Origin: JACRLW01 sp050181465
Lineage (GTDB): Bacteria > Planctomycetota > UBA1135 > UBA2386
Reading direction: 5' to 3'
Assembly (NCBI GenBank): GCA_050181465.1
Contig: JBFXDD010000014.1
Coordinates: forward strand, 1-64,000
DNA length: 64,000 nt
In this document: positions 1-8,224 of the stretch, in pieces
Layout of the letters: each line of letters starts with the position of its first letter
How positions within the stretch are numbered: the first letter of the stretch is position 1
Program-made: the position numbers and the translations under genes
Notes under the pieces: generated by a model
What the model saw: only the letters and a program-made list of their open reading frames with translations
Databases searched by the model: none
Told to the model about the DNA's origin: nothing

Positions 1-75
1 CGCTCCGCTCCTCGGATTGCAGGTCCAGCCGATCCCCGCGGTTGGCATGCTCAGCCCCTCGACATCAGGCAGCGA

Positions 76-120
76 GTGTCACCCATGTGCCCGGTCAAGA
101 GTGTTACCCATGTTCCCGGT
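76..120. repeat. Two tandem 21-bp repeats at the 5' end of the FGE gene
   Basis: The 21-bp units at 76-96 and 100-120 differ at only two positions; both carry TGT(C/T)ACCCATGT followed by CCCGGT. Such direct repeats resemble the terminal or subterminal repeats of some IS481/IS3-type elements; that comparison is from memory. They lie exactly where the FGE reading frame would need its N-terminus, so they may mark an old insertion or rearrangement edge. No transposase is visible in the 75 bp to the left. Confidence 0.45.
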
Positions 121-762
121 TGCACAATCCAACGAGTCGACGACGCCGGAACACCGCGCATCGTTGCGGTGGATGTCGCTCCGTTCTTCATGGACCGTTG
201 CGAGGTCTCGAACGGACAGTACGCCGAGTTCCTCCGGGCATTCCCAGAGCTGAGTCCGCCGCATCCATATGTCTTCGACGAACGGTATCGCAACCGACCG
301 GTGATCGGAGTGTCCTGGACTGATGCTCGGCGTTACGCCGAGTGGCGAGGCAAACGGCTTCCGACTGCGCTGGAATGGAAGGCGGCTGCCATGGGGCCGT
401 CGGGTCAGCGATACCCCTGGGGTGATGAGGCTGGGGACCTCGCACAACGCGCAGTCGTCTCACTGCCGCGGGAAACCGACTGGCGGGATGGAACTCGCGA
501 CATCACGGAGAGTGGCGATGATGTGAGTCCGTTTGGAGTCTTGCACATGTTCGGGAACGCCTACGAGTGGACGGCCACGCCGCGGGGTGTGCCCGAGCAT
601 CGTCCGGAGACCTACCTGGACTCGGAGCGATGCGTCATGGGCTTCGCCTGGAACACATCGTTTCAAGGCCAACGCGCACAACTGGACTTTCACGCGAAGG
701 CTGCAGCGCCCTTGCAGTGGAGCAGGGCTGGATTCCGGTTGGTCATGAGCAGGCCTGATTGA
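76..762 (+). CDS. Formylglycine-generating-enzyme (SUMF1/FGE-sulfatase) domain protein, probably N-terminally truncated
   Basis: The product (228 aa from ATG 76) carries the SUMF1/FGE-sulfatase fold: DRCEVSNGQYAEF at residues 40-52, the core GVSWTDARRYAEWRGKRLPT near 78-97, YPWGDE near 113-118, and a C-terminal GFRLV. The usual start of this domain, a (W/V)xPGGxFxMGS strand of about 30 residues, is missing. In its place is sequence encoded by two 21-bp direct repeats. The frame is open to the left window edge, so the true start may lie outside. Family members either oxidise sulfatase cysteine to formylglycine or serve other binding roles; the active-site cysteines of true FGE were not confirmed here, so activity is doubtful. 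The next gene starts 10 bp downstream. Confidence 0.7.
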   Translation: MSPMCPVKSVTHVPGCTIQRVDDAGTPRIVAVDVAPFFMDRCEVSNGQYAEFLRAFPELSPPHPYVFDERYRNRPVIGVSWTDARRYAEWRGKRLPTALEWKAAAMGPSGQRYPWGDEAGDLAQRAVVSLPRETDWRDGTRDITESGDDVSPFGVLHMFGNAYEWTATPRGVPEHRPETYLDSERCVMGFAWNTSFQGQRAQLDFHAKAAAPLQWSRAGFRLVMSRPD

Positions 763-772
763 AAGAACATCC

Positions 773-1441
773 ATGGCGTCAAGGAAGAAGCGAAACACGA
801 AACAGCTCGCCTCTCGTCGTTCACCATCGCCCGAGATCAGCGACGGTGGGGGTGTCGTCCTGTGGCAGAACATCCTGATCGGCTTTCGTGGTCTCTCTGG
901 ATCCGCGTCGGGAACTTCGTTCGAACTCACCGGGACTGCGCGTGCAGCGATCGAAGCCACCTTTACCGAAGCGGCTCTGCACTACTGGACCAGCGTCGAT
1001 TGGAAGTCCTCGATCGTGCCGGGCGGGGGATCGGACGTAGCTGGCCTGGCGGCATTCGTCACCCAGCAGCTCAACGACGGCCGCAAGCGCGACATCACCT
1101 TGGAGTTCCGTGCCGAGAAGATCGCCACGTCCGGCGCAGCGTCGGTACTCGATGGTGGTGTCGAAGCCAAGTCTCCACCAACCCGCGACCCAACTCGCGA
1201 GGGCGTGGGATCCGGCCGGTCCCTTTCGTCGGCGTCGACGGAAGACGATCCCGTTCTGGTGGAGAAGCCGGATGACGTCTTCTGTTGGTACTTGGGTCCG
1301 ACCCTCTGGATCGACGACGCCACGTTCCAGCTCATGGTGGTCACAGGATCCGAAGGCGGCGCCGTGTCTGTGCCGTGGCGACCCGACGGCCTGCATCCGA
1401 TGCTGGTGCGATTCGTCTTCGACTGCCCGTACGCCGAGTAG
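773..1441 (+). CDS. Hypothetical protein, unknown family
   Basis: The 222-residue product is cytosolic-looking, with a lysine/arginine-rich N-terminus (MASRKKRNTKQ) and no signal peptide or membrane segment. A low-complexity stretch rich in P, S and T near residues 135-165 separates two folded-looking halves; the C-terminal half has WYLGPTLWIDD and a DCPYAE end. The ATG lies 10 bp after the FGE-domain gene on the same strand, so the two are probably cotranscribed. No family is recognised; a role as partner of the upstream FGE-like protein is only a positional guess. Confidence 0.55.
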   Translation: MASRKKRNTKQLASRRSPSPEISDGGGVVLWQNILIGFRGLSGSASGTSFELTGTARAAIEATFTEAALHYWTSVDWKSSIVPGGGSDVAGLAAFVTQQLNDGRKRDITLEFRAEKIATSGAASVLDGGVEAKSPPTRDPTREGVGSGRSLSSASTEDDPVLVEKPDDVFCWYLGPTLWIDDATFQLMVVTGSEGGAVSVPWRPDGLHPMLVRFVFDCPYAE

Positions 1442-1513
1442 GCTCGCAGCACGTAGTCGAGGTTCGAATCGGCGCCGAGGAGCGCATCCTCGATAGCGAT
1501 CGCGGCGAACTAC

Positions 1514-1690
1514 CCCGGACTTCTCATGAACGTCTGCTGCGATCGCCGCACTCCGCACCTGGCTGCGTCGATACGTCGGCTCCTCCCTGGCAGCGTAGCT
1601 ACAGCTACGCTTCGGTCGTCGACCGTCGTAGCTCCTTGCCGGGCATCGACCTGTGTCGATCTCGCGACGACGTTCACGAATAGTCCGGGC
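1514..1690 (+). repeat. Dispersed imperfect-palindrome element, copy 1
   Basis: A roughly 177-bp non-coding element with ends CCCGGACT...TGAACGTC and the inverted GACGTTCACGA...AGTCCGGG. The centre holds the near-palindrome GCGTAGCTACAGCTACGC. Left and right arms pair along most of the element (for example GCTGCGATCGCC against GGCGATCTCGCGACG in other copies). It separates the orphan gene from the DUF3253 gene and ends 9 bp before that gene's ATG. It has no protein of its own and resembles a MITE or large REP-type unit. Confidence 0.85.
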
Positions 1691-1698
1691 TAGCGGGG

Positions 1699-2064
1699 AT
1701 GTCGACCGCCGACGAGCAACCACCCTGTCGTGCCTGCGGGCGCCCGATCTCGCCCCGCCGCAGTCACCGTGGCAAGGCGGTGGTCTATTGCAGTGACGCG
1801 TGTCGCTCGCGTCGGCTCCGGCCCATCGATCGACGGATCGAGGCGCGGATTCTCGGGCTGCTGGATTCCCGTGCACCGGGATCCACCATTTGTCCGTCCG
1901 AAGTCGCGCGTGAGGTGCGCCCGGCCGACTGGCGCGAGTGGATGGAGTGTGTCCGTCGTGCGGGACGGCGCTTGGCGGCGCGCGGTGAAGTCACATTCAC
2001 GCAGGGCGGTTGCATCGTGGATCCGGGCACCGCTCGTGGTCCGATTCGCATTCGTCGGCCGTAG
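1699..2064 (+). CDS. DUF2256 zinc-ribbon / DUF3253 winged-helix protein
   Basis: The 121-aa product begins with a small zinc-binding region: CRACGRPIS followed about 20 residues later by YCSDACRSRR, the DUF2256 cysteine pattern. The rest matches DUF3253: IEARILGLLDSR, then TICPSEVAREV, ADWREWM, VRRAGRRLAARGEV and the closing RGPIRIR. DUF3253 proteins are small cytosolic proteins with a predicted winged-helix fold and no established function; this domain pair is common. Start ATG 1699 gives the full zinc ribbon and lies just after repeat copy 1, so any promoter must be inside or upstream of that repeat. Confidence 0.88.
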   Translation: MSTADEQPPCRACGRPISPRRSHRGKAVVYCSDACRSRRLRPIDRRIEARILGLLDSRAPGSTICPSEVAREVRPADWREWMECVRRAGRRLAARGEVTFTQGGCIVDPGTARGPIRIRRP

Positions 2065-2237
2065 ACGGCGGGTGCTGCAAGGCCGGTAGCGTCCCGAATC
2101 CGGTCAGTTGTGTGCGGCGCTCGGACGCGTGGGCCGGTCTTCTCACCTGGAACGACGCTTGCCGACGACGGCGGACCATCGTTCATCGACTCTGTGCGTC
2201 GCACGACTCGCTGACCGAAGTGCCTCGTGGAGCTCCG

Positions 2238-3602
2238 ATGACTCGACTCGCTCTTCTCCTCTTTCTACTCACCCCGGTCACGGCGCAGACGGCGCTCTGG
2301 ACCGTCAACACTTCCGCGGGTTCGGTCTCACGGGTCGATCCCCAGACCCGATCCGTCACCGCGACGATCCCGAGCGGCAACTCGCCGGTCGATCTCGCGT
2401 TCCACCCAGACGGCAACACGCTCTTCGTCGCCAACTTCCGCTCGGCGAACGTCGCGGTGATCGATTCGGCCCGATCCACCCGCACCGCCTCGATTTCCGT
2501 GGGCGACTATCCCGCGGGCGTCGGAGTCACCCCTGATGGCCGCAGCCTCCTGGTCGTCCGCGACTACTCGGGATTGCTGCTGGTGATCGACACCGCGACG
2601 CATGTCGTCCGCACGACCATCCCGATCGTCCGGTCGTTCTCGGGCGGTGTCGGCAGCGTCGTGTTCACACCCGATGATCGATATGCCTTCGTGATCTCTG
2701 GAGCAGTGACGGTGCTCGACCTCTCGACGATGTCGATCGTGACCAGCTACGGCGCAGGATTCTCGATTGCCTCCGCTGCGATCACCCCGGATGGGTCTCA
2801 GGTCTGGTTCGTCGACGGCTGGACCGGAGTCATCAACGGCTTCGATACGCGGACGCACGCGTCCGTCGGTGCGATCCAGGTGGGTTCCTTGCCTCGCGAG
2901 GTCGCTATCGGTGTCGACGGTCGGACGGCATTTGTGACGATCCCGGCGTATCTCGCGATGGTGAACGGCGTCGGTGCACCGGCGCCCTTGCGCTCGCTTC
3001 GCGTGCTCGATCTGGAGAATCGCAACATCGTGCGATCGATCACGACGACGCATCCGCCGATCGGTGTGACGCGGTCGCTCGATGGCCGCAGCTTCTTCGT
3101 GACGTTGCAATCAGGGGGCCAGATGGCCGAGTTCGATGCCACATCGCTGGCTCTGGTTGCGCAGTATCCGGTCGGGCCCAGCCCCGCGACGGTCATCGCG
3201 CAGCCCGCGGTGGCGACGAGTCGGAACTTCGGATCACCGTGCGTTGGTCCGTTGGGCGCGGTCACGACGGTCGCGTCGACTCAACCCTGGCTCGGAACCG
3301 ACTGGATTCTCCAGTTCGAACGCGTGGATCCCGCGGCGATGATCCTCGGCGCGGTCGGCTTCGCCCCGCAGTCGGTTCCGTTCGCTGCGTTGGTGCCCGG
3401 GGGGTTGCCTGGCTGTGACCTGCTCGTCGATCCGAGCTTCATGCTGCCGGTGAATCGCCTGGGGGCAGTGGATCGTCTCACGATTCCACTGCCGGCGATC
3501 CGTGACCTGATCGCGGCTCGTGCGGTTGTTCAGGCCATCGTGATCGGTGCCGGCAGCGTCTATGGGTCCGATGCCCTCGAGGGGACCTTCGGCATGCGCT
3601 GA
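2238..3602 (+). CDS. Secreted YVTN-type beta-propeller protein with shared C-terminal domain
   Basis: 454 aa. ATG 2238 is chosen because it opens a clean signal peptide (MTRLALLLFLLTPVTAQ); the frame is open further upstream but without signal-like sequence. Residues about 20-330 are repeats of the surface-layer YVTN type, with units such as GNSPVDLAFHPDGNTLFVAN and DYPAGVGVTPDGRSLLVV. The last 125 or so residues (FGSPCVGPLGAV... to ...GTFGMR) form a separate beta-rich domain with two cysteines that also appears in other secreted proteins of this window. It is likely exported to the periplasm or cell surface; ligand unknown. Confidence 0.85.
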   Translation: MTRLALLLFLLTPVTAQTALWTVNTSAGSVSRVDPQTRSVTATIPSGNSPVDLAFHPDGNTLFVANFRSANVAVIDSARSTRTASISVGDYPAGVGVTPDGRSLLVVRDYSGLLLVIDTATHVVRTTIPIVRSFSGGVGSVVFTPDDRYAFVISGAVTVLDLSTMSIVTSYGAGFSIASAAITPDGSQVWFVDGWTGVINGFDTRTHASVGAIQVGSLPREVAIGVDGRTAFVTIPAYLAMVNGVGAPAPLRSLRVLDLENRNIVRSITTTHPPIGVTRSLDGRSFFVTLQSGGQMAEFDATSLALVAQYPVGPSPATVIAQPAVATSRNFGSPCVGPLGAVTTVASTQPWLGTDWILQFERVDPAAMILGAVGFAPQSVPFAALVPGGLPGCDLLVDPSFMLPVNRLGAVDRLTIPLPAIRDLIAARAVVQAIVIGAGSVYGSDALEGTFGMR

Positions 3603-3633
3603 GGACCCAGCAAGCGGAGGTGCGGCCCGCGTT

Positions 3634-4092
3634 TCAGCGCTGCGGTGGTCGTCGCCCCTTCTTCTTCTCGTCCGCTTCCAGAGCGCGGTCGAAGTAGTCG
3701 TTGAAGGCTTTGGGGTCGTTCAGTAGCAGCGCCTCGTACTCCTTGTGCTTCTTCTCGAGGTGCGCCAGACGTTTGCGCTCCTCCGCTTGGACTTTCTTCT
3801 CTACGTCGAGGTCGGAACGGGCGAGCGCGAGGTCTTGCTCGAGTCGGGTGATCTTCCCGCGTGCCGCATCGAGTTCCTTGGTGAGTCGCACGACATCCGC
3901 GGCCGCGGATCGATCGGGAGCGGTCACCACCTCCAACTCGCGATCGACCTCCGACAGACCGCCCAGCGCTTGCTTGAGGGTGTCGGCCGCGAGCGCGAGC
4001 GCGCGGCGCAGGGCGTGCGGTTCGTCCGTGCGAAGCGCCGCGAGGATGGTCAATGTGCTCTCGATCCGAGCGCGGAGTTCGTCCTGATTCAT
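3634..4092 (-). CDS. Coiled-coil hypothetical protein
   Basis: 152 aa from ATG 4092 (MNQDELRARIEST). The frame extends upstream but only as arginine-rich shadow sequence. About residues 55-130 are strongly heptad-like and charged (LTKELDAARGKITRLEQ, VQAEERKRLAHLEKK), indicating a long coiled coil; the C-terminus is basic (KKKGRRPPQR). No signal peptide or transmembrane helix, so probably cytosolic. It is divergent from the LamG gene at 4182, and the 90-bp spacer contains a near-symmetrical GGTATCCTAGACC that could supply a -10 on both strands. Function unknown. Confidence 0.75.
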   Translation of the reverse strand: MNQDELRARIESTLTILAALRTDEPHALRRALALAADTLKQALGGLSEVDRELEVVTAPDRSAAADVVRLTKELDAARGKITRLEQDLALARSDLDVEKKVQAEERKRLAHLEKKHKEYEALLLNDPKAFNDYFDRALEADEKKKGRRPPQR

Positions 4093-4181
4093 GGTGGTCG
4101 CCGACCCAGCGGGCCGTCTCGGTATCCTAGACCGCCGTCGCTCTACCGGAGTCGGCCTCGACCTCGTTCCCTCTTCGTTCC

Positions 4182-5312
4182 ATGCAAACTCACTGCGCTC
4201 TCGCCATCGCCGGCTTGTTCCTCGCTTCCGCACTGGCCGCTCAGGGACAGGGCATCGTTCTTCAGAACGGTGTCGATGCCCACTTCGATGTGCCATACAC
4301 GCCCGAACTCATCCCGAGCGGAGGCATCACTCTCGAAGCGTGGATCACCTACGACGACTCCACGATCACCGCGGGTACCTACAAGTGGCCGACGGTCTGC
4401 CGGCAGAACCCGACGCCTGGACAAGAGTCCTACTTCCTTCGCGTCGCCGCAGCGAACACGGCAGCGCGGGTCCTGCAGTTCAAGGTGGAGACCACGTCCG
4501 GAGGTCGCGCAGTGACGTTCCCGTTCCTCGCCGGCGCGTTCTCCACTTGGACTCACGTTGCCGGAACCTGGGACGGCACGACGCAGAACCTCTACGTCAA
4601 CGGCGCGCTCGTCGCGACGGCTTCACTCGGCGGTGGTCGTATCGTCGATCGCGGCGGCGAGCTTCGCGTCGGCAATGGCGACGTCAGCGCACCCGGCGCC
4701 GAGACCTGGAACGGCGAGATCGACGAGCTCCGCATTTGGCCGTTCGCGCGCAGCGCGAGCGAGATCGCGGATTCCATGAACGATGAGATCTCCGGCTTGC
4801 CGACGGGTGCGATCACCTTCGGTCTCAATGGGATCTACATCGATTCGTCCTCGGGACTGATCGGGAATCCGACAGGTCCGATCGGCTTCGCGAACAACAG
4901 CTTGGCTCTGGCTCCCCGGCTCGCTCTGAGCTTCGGTGTCGGGCCCGGTTCCACGACGTGTCTGCGGCCTGTGGCGCAAGGGATCGGTGGTCCGGCGGTG
5001 ATCGGTCGTGCAGGTTTCTCCTGGGTCGCGACGGGGGTCACTCCGGCCTCGTCGGGATTCTTGTTGTTGTCGTTCGGCACAGCGGCTCCGACCCCGATCT
5101 TCGGGATCACCATTCACCTGAGCACCAGCGGACTGTTGGCCTTCGGTACCACGGCGACGGCGATCGGCACCGCGCGGATCCCCCTCGCGATTCCCAACCG
5201 TCCGGCGCTGGTGGGCGCGGGGCTCTCGTCGCAGTTCGTGTTCATCGACGCGACCTGCGGATCCCAAGGCCTCGTGGCTTCCGATGCGATGACCGTCGGC
5301 ATCCAGCAGTGA
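4182..5312 (+). CDS. Secreted LamG/concanavalin-like lectin protein with shared C-terminal domain
   Basis: 376 aa with a signal peptide (MQTHCALAIAGLFLASALAAQ). Residues about 22-215 form a LamG (laminin G-like jelly-roll) domain: GGITLEAWITYDD, WTHVAGTWDGTTQNLYVNG and the closing GEIDELRIWPFARS. The last 130 residues, beginning GVGPGSTTCLRP and ending SDAMTVGIQQ, are the terminal beta-rich domain also present in the YVTN protein and two other secreted proteins nearby. It probably binds carbohydrate or another surface ligand outside the cytoplasm; no catalytic residues are recognised. Confidence 0.85.
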   Translation: MQTHCALAIAGLFLASALAAQGQGIVLQNGVDAHFDVPYTPELIPSGGITLEAWITYDDSTITAGTYKWPTVCRQNPTPGQESYFLRVAAANTAARVLQFKVETTSGGRAVTFPFLAGAFSTWTHVAGTWDGTTQNLYVNGALVATASLGGGRIVDRGGELRVGNGDVSAPGAETWNGEIDELRIWPFARSASEIADSMNDEISGLPTGAITFGLNGIYIDSSSGLIGNPTGPIGFANNSLALAPRLALSFGVGPGSTTCLRPVAQGIGGPAVIGRAGFSWVATGVTPASSGFLLLSFGTAAPTPIFGITIHLSTSGLLAFGTTATAIGTARIPLAIPNRPALVGAGLSSQFVFIDATCGSQGLVASDAMTVGIQQ

Positions 5313-5602
5313 GAGGCAGTCGGTCGCGTTCGCGCGACTCCTGGGATCGACGTCGGCGCGGCCGTTGCGTTCGACAGCAGGCGGCCGTCGAGGAGGCGCA
5401 CGGTCGAGTCTTGGCCCTGGACTCGACGTCCGGGTCGGCGGTGGCTCGGCGGGGTCCGGTCTCGAACTGGTAAGGTCGAGGTGGCGGTTGCGCCGAAAAG
5501 AAGAACGGATTTCGAGGTCGAGGCTCAAGCCGTCGGTCTCGCATCCGAACATGAAGCTTGGCGCGGCACCGAGAGACCGCGCGGTCCGAAGAGGAGATCG
5601 AG

Positions 5603-5848
5603 ATGGATCCCGAGATGAACAGTCCAGGAAACGCGACGGCCGGAGAGTCCCGGCCGGCAACACCACGCGGCGGCCGCGCCGCCGCCGCAGCCAGCGGTCT
5701 GGTGGAGCGTCTCGCCGGGATTCCGCAGACGCGCGCCGCATTGCTCGCGCGGGCGCGGGCGCGGTTGGCATCGGGGGAACTCGATCGCCCGGCGACGCTC
5801 CGCGACACAGCGGAGCGGTTTCTCCGTCGCCATCAGCGCGGCGAGTGA
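5603..5848 (+). CDS. Small FlgM-like protein (candidate anti-sigma-28 factor)
   Basis: 81 aa from ATG 5603, preceded by GAGGAGAT; a TTG at 5558 is an alternative. The N-terminal half is low-complexity (G, A, P, R), as in unfolded FlgM. The C-terminal half, LVERLAGIPQTRAALLARAR then LASGELDRPATLRDTAERFL, follows the FlgM C-terminal pattern of a V/I-R-x-x-x-V helix, a G-x-Y/L turn and a final helix. It is convergent with a sigma-28-type gene cluster at 5906-7186, the expected target of an anti-sigma factor. The similarity is short, so the call is moderate. A GCCGAAAA preceded by TAAG lies about 100 bp upstream, but the spacing (17) is off the sigma-28 norm. Confidence 0.5.
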   Translation: MDPEMNSPGNATAGESRPATPRGGRAAAAASGLVERLAGIPQTRAALLARARARLASGELDRPATLRDTAERFLRRHQRGE

Positions 5849-5905
5849 CTCGAAGTCGTGCCGTTTCGGGCGACGGCAGCGGAACGACCCGCTGAGCGTC
5901 GCGCC

Positions 5906-6379
5906 TCAGTGCCTGGGCAAGCGAATCCGGTCCAACGCCTGACCGGACGACAGCTCCGAGTTGGTCGCGGAACGACTCGCTCCCGGGCTCGCGAGCTCGC
6001 TCGTGGGATCGGATGCGGTGCGTTGGCCCGACCCAGTCGAACTGGGGTCGCTCTCGATGCTCGCGATCTTCGCTGCCAGCAACTCCCGCTCGAGTCGCAC
6101 GCGTTCGAGACTGGTCTCGAGGATCTTGGCGACCAGTCGGCGCCGCTCCTCGATCCACTCGCGTTCTCTGGCTTCCACCGCGCTTCGAATCTCGCGTTCC
6201 TTGGACAACAGCGACTCGAGTTCGGTGATGCGCGCGCGAAGGTCCGTCGTGGCCATCGTCGCACGATGCGCAGCTTCCACGATGTCCATCGAGTCGCGAT
6301 GGAAAGGCTCGCGCGGGGCCGTAGAGCACCCGCCGAGCCAAGTGACTGCGATGCCGACGAAGCTGAACTTGGCGATCAC
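5906..6379 (-). CDS. Coiled-coil lipoprotein downstream of sigma factor
   Basis: 157 aa. The N-terminus MIAKFSFVGIAVTWLGGCST has a lipobox (LGGC, lipidated Cys18). Residues about 40-105 are a charged coiled coil (LRARITELESLLSKE, REWIEERRRLVAKIL, RVRLERELLAAKIASIE), and the tail is serine-rich and disordered. It starts 21 bp after the stop of the sigma factor gene on the same strand, so probably shares its transcript. Function is unknown; the architecture suits a periplasmic spacer or envelope-anchored structural protein. Confidence 0.75.
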   Translation of the reverse strand: MIAKFSFVGIAVTWLGGCSTAPREPFHRDSMDIVEAAHRATMATTDLRARITELESLLSKEREIRSAVEAREREWIEERRRLVAKILETSLERVRLERELLAAKIASIESDPSSTGSGQRTASDPTSELASPGASRSATNSELSSGQALDRIRLPRH

Positions 6380-6400
6380 GAGAACCTCGATCCGAGGCTC

Positions 6401-7186
6401 TTATCGGTCGTCGGCATCGTCCCGAATGAGTCGGCGGACCCGTCCCTGAGCGCGCGCGAGAATCTGACACACGCGCGATTCGCTGACGCCGAGCAGGACT
6501 CCGATCTCCTTCAGGTAGAGACCGTCGAGGTGATAGAGCACCATGACTCGTCGCTCGACCTCAGGGAGGTCCGCGATCGCGCGCGTGAGTGCATCCAGCA
6601 GATCGCGTTGCTCCGCGTCCCGGCTGGGGTCGTCGCGATCGGTCGCCGGCTCGATCGGGCCGTCTCCAACCGCACCCGGGGCGCGGTCGAGGGAGACCAC
6701 GCGCGTCATGCGCAGCATCTCGAGGTCGACCAGCAGGTCCTCCAGGTCGGCGCCGATCGCCACGGCGATCTCCTCGATCTCAGGGTCGCGTCCGAGCGTG
6801 CGCTGCAGCTCCTCGCCGGCTTTGCGCATGGCGCGGAGCCGGTCGCGACGCGGTCGCGGCAGCGGGTCCAGTCGGCGGAGCTCATCGAGCATCGCACCGC
6901 GGATCGCGGTGTAGGCAAAGGTCTTGAACGAGGTGCCTACCGTGGGGTCCCACGTCGTCGCGGCGTGCAGGAGTCCGAACACGCCGGCGCTGTGGAGATC
7001 CTCGCGATCGAAGCCTGCCGGCATCGCGACCGGGAGTCGGCTGGCGACGTGGCGTACGAGCGGAAGGAAGCGCTCGACGAGTTCGTCACGCTCGGGCCGG
7101 GAGCGCCGCGGTCGGCCCGGTTGGGCGGCGGCCGTGACTCCGGTCTCCCCGTTGGCGTTCTTCAGGCAGGTCTTCGCGACGGACAT
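6401..7186 (-). CDS. FliA/WhiG-family RNA polymerase sigma factor (paralog 1)
   Basis: 261 aa. Sigma-70 family group 3 layout: region 2 (ELVERFLPLVRHVASRL, DREDLHSAGVFGLLHAA, SFKTFAYTAIRGAMLDELRR), a region 3 segment (ELQRTLGRDPEIEEIAVAIG), and region 4 helix-turn-helix (LYLKEIGVLLGVSESRVCQI). The AYTAIRGAMLDELR signature is typical of FliA/WhiG factors controlling flagellar or developmental genes. It shares the strand with the downstream lipoprotein and is convergent with the FlgM-like gene. A second paralog is at 53902-54780; the two differ clearly in sequence, so they probably serve different regulons. Confidence 0.93.
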   Translation of the reverse strand: MSVAKTCLKNANGETGVTAAAQPGRPRRSRPERDELVERFLPLVRHVASRLPVAMPAGFDREDLHSAGVFGLLHAATTWDPTVGTSFKTFAYTAIRGAMLDELRRLDPLPRPRRDRLRAMRKAGEELQRTLGRDPEIEEIAVAIGADLEDLLVDLEMLRMTRVVSLDRAPGAVGDGPIEPATDRDDPSRDAEQRDLLDALTRAIADLPEVERRVMVLYHLDGLYLKEIGVLLGVSESRVCQILARAQGRVRRLIRDDADDR

Positions 7187-7438
7187 GAGGCTGCGGCGCG
7201 GGTGGCGGTCGACCGCACGAGTCCGGTCTCACCGCTCCGATGGCACCATCTTTCGTCGGTTGCCGAGGTATCGATTGAGCCCTCGAGAACCCACGATCGC
7301 AGTCGTCCCAATGTGGGCTGAAGCGCTTCTTCGACGCTCGAGTGCTCTGCCGACCAGGGTCCGCCCGATCAGGGTTGCCGTGCTTCGGCCCCCGCCCCAC
7401 ACTCCGCCAGCCGGGTCGCCGCCTGGCGCTTCATCTCC

Positions 7439-8164
7439 ATGCGACTCTTCGCGATCAGCGACCTGCACCTGAGCTTCGGCGTGGACAAGCCGATGGACAT
7501 CTTCGGCCCGCAGTGGGTCGGCCACGCCGAGAAGATCCGCGAAGCCTGGGACAGCACCGTCGCTCCCGAGGACTGGGTCTTGGTGGGCGGCGACACGTCG
7601 TGGGGCCTCAACCTGGCCGAGGCTCGGCCGGATCTCGACTGGCTGGGAGAGCGACCCGGTCGGAAGGTGCTGATCAAGGGCAACCACTGCACTTGGTGGG
7701 GGTCGCTCGCCAAGGTTCGTGCCGTCCTGCATCCCTCGATCCATCCCCTGCAGAACGATGCGGTGCGTCTCGATGACGAGTTCGTGGTCCTCGGCGGCCG
7801 GCTCTGGGATCCGCCCGATGCTCCCTGGGCCGAGCCCGGTGCGGAGAAGATCTTCCGGCGCGAGATCGAGCGGTTGAAACTATCGATCGCCGCCGCCGAC
7901 ACGCTCGGGCCGGCGCGGCGGATCGCCCTGATTCACTACCCACCTCGCTTCACGGACGGCCGGATCACCGAGGCGGTCCCGCTCCTCGAGGCCGCCGGCG
8001 TCGAGTGGTGCATCTACGGCCACCTCCACGGCCGGGAGCACCACAAGCTCGGCTTCCAGGGCGAGGCCGGTGGAATCCGCTACCTGCTGACGGCTTGCGA
8101 CGCGATCGACTTCGCCCCGGTGGTGGTGCCTCTCGCCGGACCTGGCGGCGTCGCGGATCGATGA
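7439..8164 (+). CDS. Metallophosphoesterase (calcineurin-like)
   Basis: 241 aa, soluble. Motifs in order: SDLHL (DxH, residues 7-11), VGGDTSWG (GD), KGNHCTWW (GNH) and YGHLHGREH (GHxH). These coordinate the two-metal centre of calcineurin-type phosphoesterases. The usual GNHDYWW of close homologs reads GNHCTWW, replacing the aspartate after GNH by cysteine, which could affect catalysis. The gene is divergent from the sigma factor at 7186 across a 252-bp spacer. It is probably a single-gene unit; the substrate cannot be inferred. Confidence 0.9.
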   Translation: MRLFAISDLHLSFGVDKPMDIFGPQWVGHAEKIREAWDSTVAPEDWVLVGGDTSWGLNLAEARPDLDWLGERPGRKVLIKGNHCTWWGSLAKVRAVLHPSIHPLQNDAVRLDDEFVVLGGRLWDPPDAPWAEPGAEKIFRREIERLKLSIAAADTLGPARRIALIHYPPRFTDGRITEAVPLLEAAGVEWCIYGHLHGREHHKLGFQGEAGGIRYLLTACDAIDFAPVVVPLAGPGGVADR

Positions 8165-8224
8165 CGGCTGTTACGCCAGCGAAACGCGCCGTCACTCTGG
8201 CCGGTGCCTCTGTCACGGGTCTAG

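Noticed and set aside
1463..1472. GGTTCGAATC, another T-loop-like match
   Set aside because: No cloverleaf can be formed from the surrounding 80 bp.
5472..5500. Possible sigma-28 promoter TAAG...GCCGAAAA before the FlgM-like gene
   Set aside because: The spacing between the two elements is 17, against the expected 15, and GCCGAAA-type sequences recur by chance in this DNA; mentioned only as a weak hint.
4623..6470. 615-residue open frame on the minus strand
   Set aside because: It overlaps the LamG protein, FlgM-like gene and lipoprotein and reads arginine- and serine-rich sequence without motifs; typical antisense shadow in GC-rich DNA.
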